Source: Microcaldota archaeon
GTDB taxonomy: Archaea > Micrarchaeota > Micrarchaeia > Norongarragalinales > Norongarragalinaceae
Length of the DNA: 64,000 nt
Assembly (NCBI GenBank): GCA_016188965.1
Contig: JACPGT010000011.1
Span: forward strand, 1 to 64,000
Direction of reading: 5' to 3'
A model generated the notes under the pieces. It was not told where the DNA came from. It worked only from the letters and a program-made list of their open reading frames with translations, and ran no database searches. The translations under genes were made by a program, and so were the position numbers. Below, in pieces: positions 60,984 through 64,000 of the stretch (within the stretch, counting starts at the first letter, position 1; every line of letters begins with the position of its first letter).

Positions 60984-61232
60984 TCAGCCGATTAGGCCGA
61001 CCTCTTCGACCTGGACGTTGGATACTCCGGACAAGGCCTGGACTTCCGCCTCGAAGTCGCGGCCCGAGCCATCTTCCGTCACGAAGGACGCCTGGATGAC
61101 TTTGGCGCCGAAGACGTAATCAATGACTTTCGCAGTGTTGCACTCCGACACTGCCTTGACGCGGGCGCACAACTCATCCGGGTTGACGCCTTCGTCGGGG
61201 AAGACTTTCATGACGACCATGACTTTACCCAT
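60984..61232 (-). CDS. Translation elongation factor aEF-1beta
   Basis: An 82-residue nucleotide-exchange factor for aEF-1alpha. KVMVVMKVFPDEGVNPDELCARVKAVSE, IDYVFGAKVIQASFV and a C-terminal AEVQALSGVSNVQVEEVGLIG are the whole small alpha-beta domain. The ATG at 61232 has AAGGTG seven bases upstream; the longer frame to 61355 is ignored. In many archaea this gene follows a small zinc-finger gene, also present here but with ribL in between. Confidence 0.92.
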   Translation of the reverse strand: MGKVMVVMKVFPDEGVNPDELCARVKAVSECNTAKVIDYVFGAKVIQASFVTEDGSGRDFEAEVQALSGVSNVQVEEVGLIG

Positions 61233-61354
61233 AGCACACACCTTTTGAACTAAAACCAATTGATTCGCGAGCTTACCCCTTTCTTTTTGGTTAGGCCAGC
61301 TTTTTCTTTGGAAAGAAAAAGATGACCATCCACTCCAACGGCATTGATGGCCCA

Positions 61355-61768
61355 CTACAGGCCGACGTGTTTTTTCAGGATCGAACTTTTGAACTTGTAG
61401 GTTTCAAACCCTTTGCCCCGCACCACGCGGGTCTTCAAACCGTTTTTTTCCAGGAAGGCACGGAGCGCCTCTTTATCGACGCTCTGGTCATAACCCAGCA
61501 GCAGGACATCGGGTCGCACTTCACACAGCACCAAAAACCAATCACCGGGATTTCCAAGGCGCGCCGAGTCGACGTAGCGGACGGAGGCCACCATTTCCAG
61601 GCGTTCGATTTCCGAAAACACTGGTTTTTTGCCTTTGGTTTTTTCCGCGCTGGAATCACGCGAGACGACCACGACCAGTTCGCCGCCCAGGTCTTTGGCC
61701 TGTCGGAACAAGTCCAAGTGACCGGGGTGGATGAAGTCGAACGTGCCGGCCACCATCACGCGGACCAA
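61355..61768 (-). CDS. ribL: FAD synthase RibL (archaeal nucleotidyltransferase)
   Basis: A 137-residue cytidylyltransferase-like enzyme that adenylates FMN to FAD in archaea. The core motif MVAGTFDFIHPGHLDLFRQAKDLG carries the HxGH site, followed by VVVVSRDSS, the KKPVF segment with RLEMVASVRYVD, and LLLGYDQSVD. The start is TTG, supported by AAGGTG eight bases upstream; GTG and ATG codons lie three and four codons later. It follows the small zinc-finger gene by 12 bases. Confidence 0.9.
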   Translation of the reverse strand: MVRVMVAGTFDFIHPGHLDLFRQAKDLGGELVVVVSRDSSAEKTKGKKPVFSEIERLEMVASVRYVDSARLGNPGDWFLVLCEVRPDVLLLGYDQSVDKEALRAFLEKNGLKTRVVRGKGFETYKFKSSILKKHVGL

Positions 61769-61780
61769 GGCGTTCGCACC

Positions 61781-61936
61781 TTACGGGCCGGAGAAGCCGT
61801 CGTTGTTCGGGCACGAAAAATGCGTGCCACGCTTCTTGCAGTCGTCGCAACGCGCAAGGTTCGAGCCGCACGAGGGGCAAGCAAAGCTGGTGCCGCCCAA
61901 CGAACAGTCACGACCGCAGCTGATACAGGACTTCAT
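61781..61936 (-). CDS. Small double zinc-finger protein (DUF1610/HVO_2753 type)
   Basis: A 51-residue protein with four CxxC-type half-fingers: CISCGRDC, ACPSCG, CDDCKKRG and SCPNNDGFSGP. The order CxxCG...FxCPxCG...RCxxCRK...FxCPxCGFxGP is the archaeal family next to aEF-1beta in many genomes, with nucleic-acid or ribosome-related roles. AAGGTG lies upstream of the ATG and TATA-like CTATAAAAG near 62000. The last finger reads CPNND where CPxCG is usual, so one Cys is missing. Confidence 0.85.
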   Translation of the reverse strand: MKSCISCGRDCSLGGTSFACPSCGSNLARCDDCKKRGTHFSCPNNDGFSGP

Positions 61937-62192
61937 AATGCAAAACACCTTCTGAAGGCTAATGGATTGAACCAACAAACCGTGCCGAAAACGGCTTTTA
62001 TAGGTTGTGACATTAACGGGCCGACACAAACAGCCGCCACGTCAGCCTTAAAAGACGCGCCCGCCACCGTTTATTTCTCCGGTCCCAGCCTGCCGGCGAT
62101 TCCGCGTCGCCCGTTTTTCAGTCAGAAGGAAAGACCCGAGAACCCGCGGAGCTTGCGGTTGCACCCGGCAGGGTCCGACCGTTTTGCTCAAA

Positions 62193-62266
62193 GGGCCCAT
62201 AGTATAGCCTGGACAGAATGGGAGCTTGCGGAGCTTCAGACCGGGGTTCGAATCCCCGTGGGCCCG
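62193..62266 (+). tRNA. tRNA-Arg (anticodon GCG)
   Basis: A 74-base tRNA. The acceptor stem GGGCCCA (62193-62199) pairs with TGGGCCC (62259-62265), with discriminator G. The anticodon stem GGAGC/GCTTC encloses loop TTGCGGA (62226-62232), giving anticodon GCG at 62228-62230. The variable loop is AGAC and the T arm CGGGG-TTCGAAT-CCCCG (62242-62258). The D stem is weak (GTAT against GAAT, with wobble pairs and one mismatch). CCA is not encoded. Confidence 0.88.
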
Positions 62267-62325
62267 TCCTCTTTTTTTCATACCAATCCCAAGCCACAAA
62301 AAGCCTCCGTTCCAACAGAAAAGCC

Positions 62326-63468
62326 ATGCTCATCGGTTTGGTCGGCTTGCCGAACAAAGGCAAGTCCACGTTGTTCAACGCCCTCACGGGAGGCGCCGCG
62401 CAGGTCGCCAACTATCCATTCACCACCATCCAACCCAACGAGGGCATCGCCTTTGCGTCCCAGCCCTGCCCCCACGTCGTCCTGGGATTGCAGAAATGCG
62501 ACCCGAACAACAGCGCCTGCCAAAGCGGCCTCCGCAAGATACCCGTCAAACTGCTGGACGTCGCAGGGCTTGTCGAAGGCGCGCACGAAGGAAAAGGCAT
62601 GGGTAACCAGTTCCTCGCCGACTTGGCGGCCGCCGACGCGCTCATCGTCGTGGCCGACGCCGCCGGAAAGACAGACGACGAAGGCAACCTTACGTCGGGA
62701 CACGACCCGGCGCGGGACGTGCGCATCCTCGAAGACGAATTGCAGGCCTGGTTTGAAAGCGTGGTCAAAAAGCACGCCGTGAAGAACAAGGGAAAGCCCC
62801 TCAAGGAATTCTACGGGTTGCTCTCCGGGCTGAAGGTGTCGGAAAACGACGCCGCACACATAGCCACCGACTTGGAACTGCCATCCGAGACGTCGCAGTG
62901 GACCAAAGACGAAATCCGGGATTACGCCGAAGAGATTCGCAAGAAAAGCAAGCCCATCGTCATCGCGGCCAACAAAATGGACGCCGCGCCGGACAAAGCC
63001 GCGGCGTTGGAAACCTTGCAAAAGCGCGGCTACCCCGTCTTTGCGACTTCGGCCGAAATGGCATTGGCCAAGCAAAAAGCCGTCAGAAACGGATTTGCTC
63101 GTGAAGAAAACGGAAAACTGGTGCCTTTGAAAGAGGATGCCGCAGTGAAGGCGGCCATCGAGCGCATCAACGCGTTCGGCGACGACGGCGTGCAAGCCTT
63201 GATGGACCACGTCGTCTTCGACGTTCTCAAACAGATCGTCGCGTATCCGGTCGAGGACGAAAAACACTACGCGAACAATTTCGGCAAAGTCCTACCTGAC
63301 GCTTTCCTGCTCACACAAGGCAGCACCGCCAAAGACTTGGCAGAAAAAATCCACACGGACCTCGCCGCTGGCTTCCTATACGGCATCGACGCCAAGACCA
63401 AGATGCGCCTAGGCAAGGATACGGCTCTCAAGTCAGGCGACGTCGTCAAAATCATGTCGGCCCGATGA
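62326..63468 (+). CDS. YchF/OLA1-like (Obg-family) GTPase
   Basis: A 380-residue translational GTPase-like protein. G1 is GLPNKGKST (7-15), then YPFTTIQPNEGI (switch), LLDVAGLVEGAHEGKGMGNQFL (G3) and AANKMD (G4). A C-terminal TGS domain follows (LTQGSTAKDLAEKIHTDLAAGFLYGIDAKTKMRLG...LKSGDVVKIMS). The archaeal branch corresponds to the YchF-related COG1163/COG0012 group associated with ribosomes. The ATG at 62326 lies 60 bases downstream of tRNA-Arg. Confidence 0.92.
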   Translation: MLIGLVGLPNKGKSTLFNALTGGAAQVANYPFTTIQPNEGIAFASQPCPHVVLGLQKCDPNNSACQSGLRKIPVKLLDVAGLVEGAHEGKGMGNQFLADLAAADALIVVADAAGKTDDEGNLTSGHDPARDVRILEDELQAWFESVVKKHAVKNKGKPLKEFYGLLSGLKVSENDAAHIATDLELPSETSQWTKDEIRDYAEEIRKKSKPIVIAANKMDAAPDKAAALETLQKRGYPVFATSAEMALAKQKAVRNGFAREENGKLVPLKEDAAVKAAIERINAFGDDGVQALMDHVVFDVLKQIVAYPVEDEKHYANNFGKVLPDAFLLTQGSTAKDLAEKIHTDLAAGFLYGIDAKTKMRLGKDTALKSGDVVKIMSAR

Positions 63469-63473
63469 CCGAC

Positions 63474-63512
63474 CATATTATAAATAATATGAACATAAAA
63501 TGAAATATGTTC
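63474..63512. promoter_or_regulatory. Two palindromes over TATA box and start of the terminal MNT gene
   Basis: CATATTAT-AA-ATAATATG (63474-63491) is perfect and covers the TATA box (TTATAAATA). It is followed by GAACATA-n8-TATGTTC (63491-63512), whose right arm contains the ATG at 63507. Both suggest binding of a dimeric repressor, probably the winged helix encoded by the gene itself. Confidence 0.6.
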
Positions 63513-64000
63513 AGGTCTTGGCATCGGTTCAAAGGCTGGAGCGTCCTGGAATACTTCCTCCAACATCCCACGAGCGCCATTCACGTCAACGCTTTGGCGC
63601 GACATTTGAAAATAAGCCCCCTAACAGCAAACACGTACCTGACTGAATACTTCAAAGAAGAAATGCTTGAACGCGAAGCCAAGGCCAACGCCATATTCTA
63701 CCGGTTAACCGAAAACCCAATGGTGAACGCGCTGAAACGGACCTACGCACTCGCCACGCTGCACGAAAACGATTTTGTCAAATCAATCATCTCGGAAAAC
63801 CCCCAAGCGACCTCGATTGTCCTGTACGGGACACGCGCATCGGGAACCTACGATGAAAAAAGCGACTACGACGTCTTGGTCTTTTCCAAGAATCCCACAT
63901 TTCCAAAACGTGCCGCGTCACGGCTCGACGCCCCCGTGAGCCTTCGCATCGTTACCGTTGGACAGTGGCGCATGATGAATCCGTCCTTCAAAGAGTCCGT
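63507..64000 (+). CDS. Winged-helix/MNT nucleotidyltransferase, cut by the window end
   Basis: The open frame runs off the right edge (164 complete codons). It begins MFRSWHRFKGWSVLEYFL. A winged helix (about 8-70; VNALARHLKISPLTANTYL) is followed by VLYGTRASGTYDEKSDYDVLVFS, the MNT catalytic pattern with GTRASG in place of GSxAxG. The architecture equals that of 27390-27983 and 30341-30874, so a HEPN partner probably lies just outside the window. A TATA box about 27 bases upstream implies a leaderless transcript. Confidence 0.8.
   Translation, partial: MFRSWHRFKGWSVLEYFLQHPTSAIHVNALARHLKISPLTANTYLTEYFKEEMLEREAKANAIFYRLTENPMVNALKRTYALATLHENDFVKSIISENPQATSIVLYGTRASGTYDEKSDYDVLVFSKNPTFPKRAASRLDAPVSLRIVTVGQWRMMNPSFKES

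Noticed and set aside
1..64000. CRISPR array
   Set aside because: No set of equal repeats separated by equal-length unique spacers was seen; the hairpin units at 176-279 are not identical and have no spacers.

Overview
The window comes from an archaeon. Archaeal-type genes include RadA, NurA/HerA/Mre11/Rad50, SRP54, aEF-1beta, GGGP synthase, a UbiA-type prenyltransferase, SecF before SecD, class I CCA-adding enzyme, RibL and an RPA-like protein. Many start codons lie 24-30 bases after a TATA-like box (leaderless), and the others follow GGTGA/GAGGTG ribosome-binding sites. Small class III signal-peptide surface proteins, MNT/HEPN and DUF2683 toxin-antitoxin pairs and short zinc-ribbon proteins point to a DPANN lineage, perhaps Diapherotrites/Iainarchaeota-like. 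That placement is an inference. Most of the window is GC-rich; 20.9-26.6 kb is clearly AT-rich.

Layout. 1-375 is a gene-free stretch of six hairpins. 0.4-13.9 kb holds housekeeping and envelope genes: coaBC, a Kazal-domain lipoprotein, a fluoride channel, msrA, a Schlafen/AlbA_2 regulator, a bacterial-type deoxyhypusine-synthase-like enzyme, a Rieske protein abutting a polX fragment, a CNNM-type protein, a DEAD-box helicase, an AAA ATPase and two related His-rich extracytoplasmic proteins. 14-18.5 kb has two toxin-antitoxin pairs around tRNA-Leu(CAG) and secF-secD. 19-22 kb has two paralogous winged-helix proteins. 20.9-26.6 kb is an AT-rich island with an IS5-like transposase remnant, UbiA, a CPA2 antiporter, a V4R protein and KaiC-like ATPases. 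27.4-31.3 kb is a toxin-antitoxin cluster (two MNT/HEPN pairs, one VapBC). 31-34 kb carries prs and radA. 34.4-47.2 kb has nurA-herA and mre11-rad50, separated by two class III signal-peptide surface-protein genes, then the NAD(P)HX repair enzyme. 47-63.5 kb returns to housekeeping: BofA-like, RPA, GGGP synthase, a DUF4258/YgiT-type pair, rtcA, an A24 signal peptidase, srp54, a secretion ATPase, cca, an HD hydrolase, aEF-1beta, ribL, tRNA-Arg(GCG) and a YchF-like GTPase. The window ends inside a third winged-helix/MNT gene.

How the genes work together. GGGP synthase and the UbiA prenyltransferase may catalyse successive steps of ether-lipid synthesis. SecD/F, SRP54, the A24 peptidase and the TadA-like ATPase could export and assemble the two class III signal-peptide proteins. 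NurA/HerA and Mre11/Rad50 resect DNA ends and RadA pairs the strands. The toxin-antitoxin and regulator genes often have a perfect inverted repeat beside or over the TATA box or start codon, which suggests autoregulation. The main leads are the two-KaiC/V4R/antiporter operon, the four-repeat surface protein with its DNA-identical leader module, and the hairpin array at the left edge.
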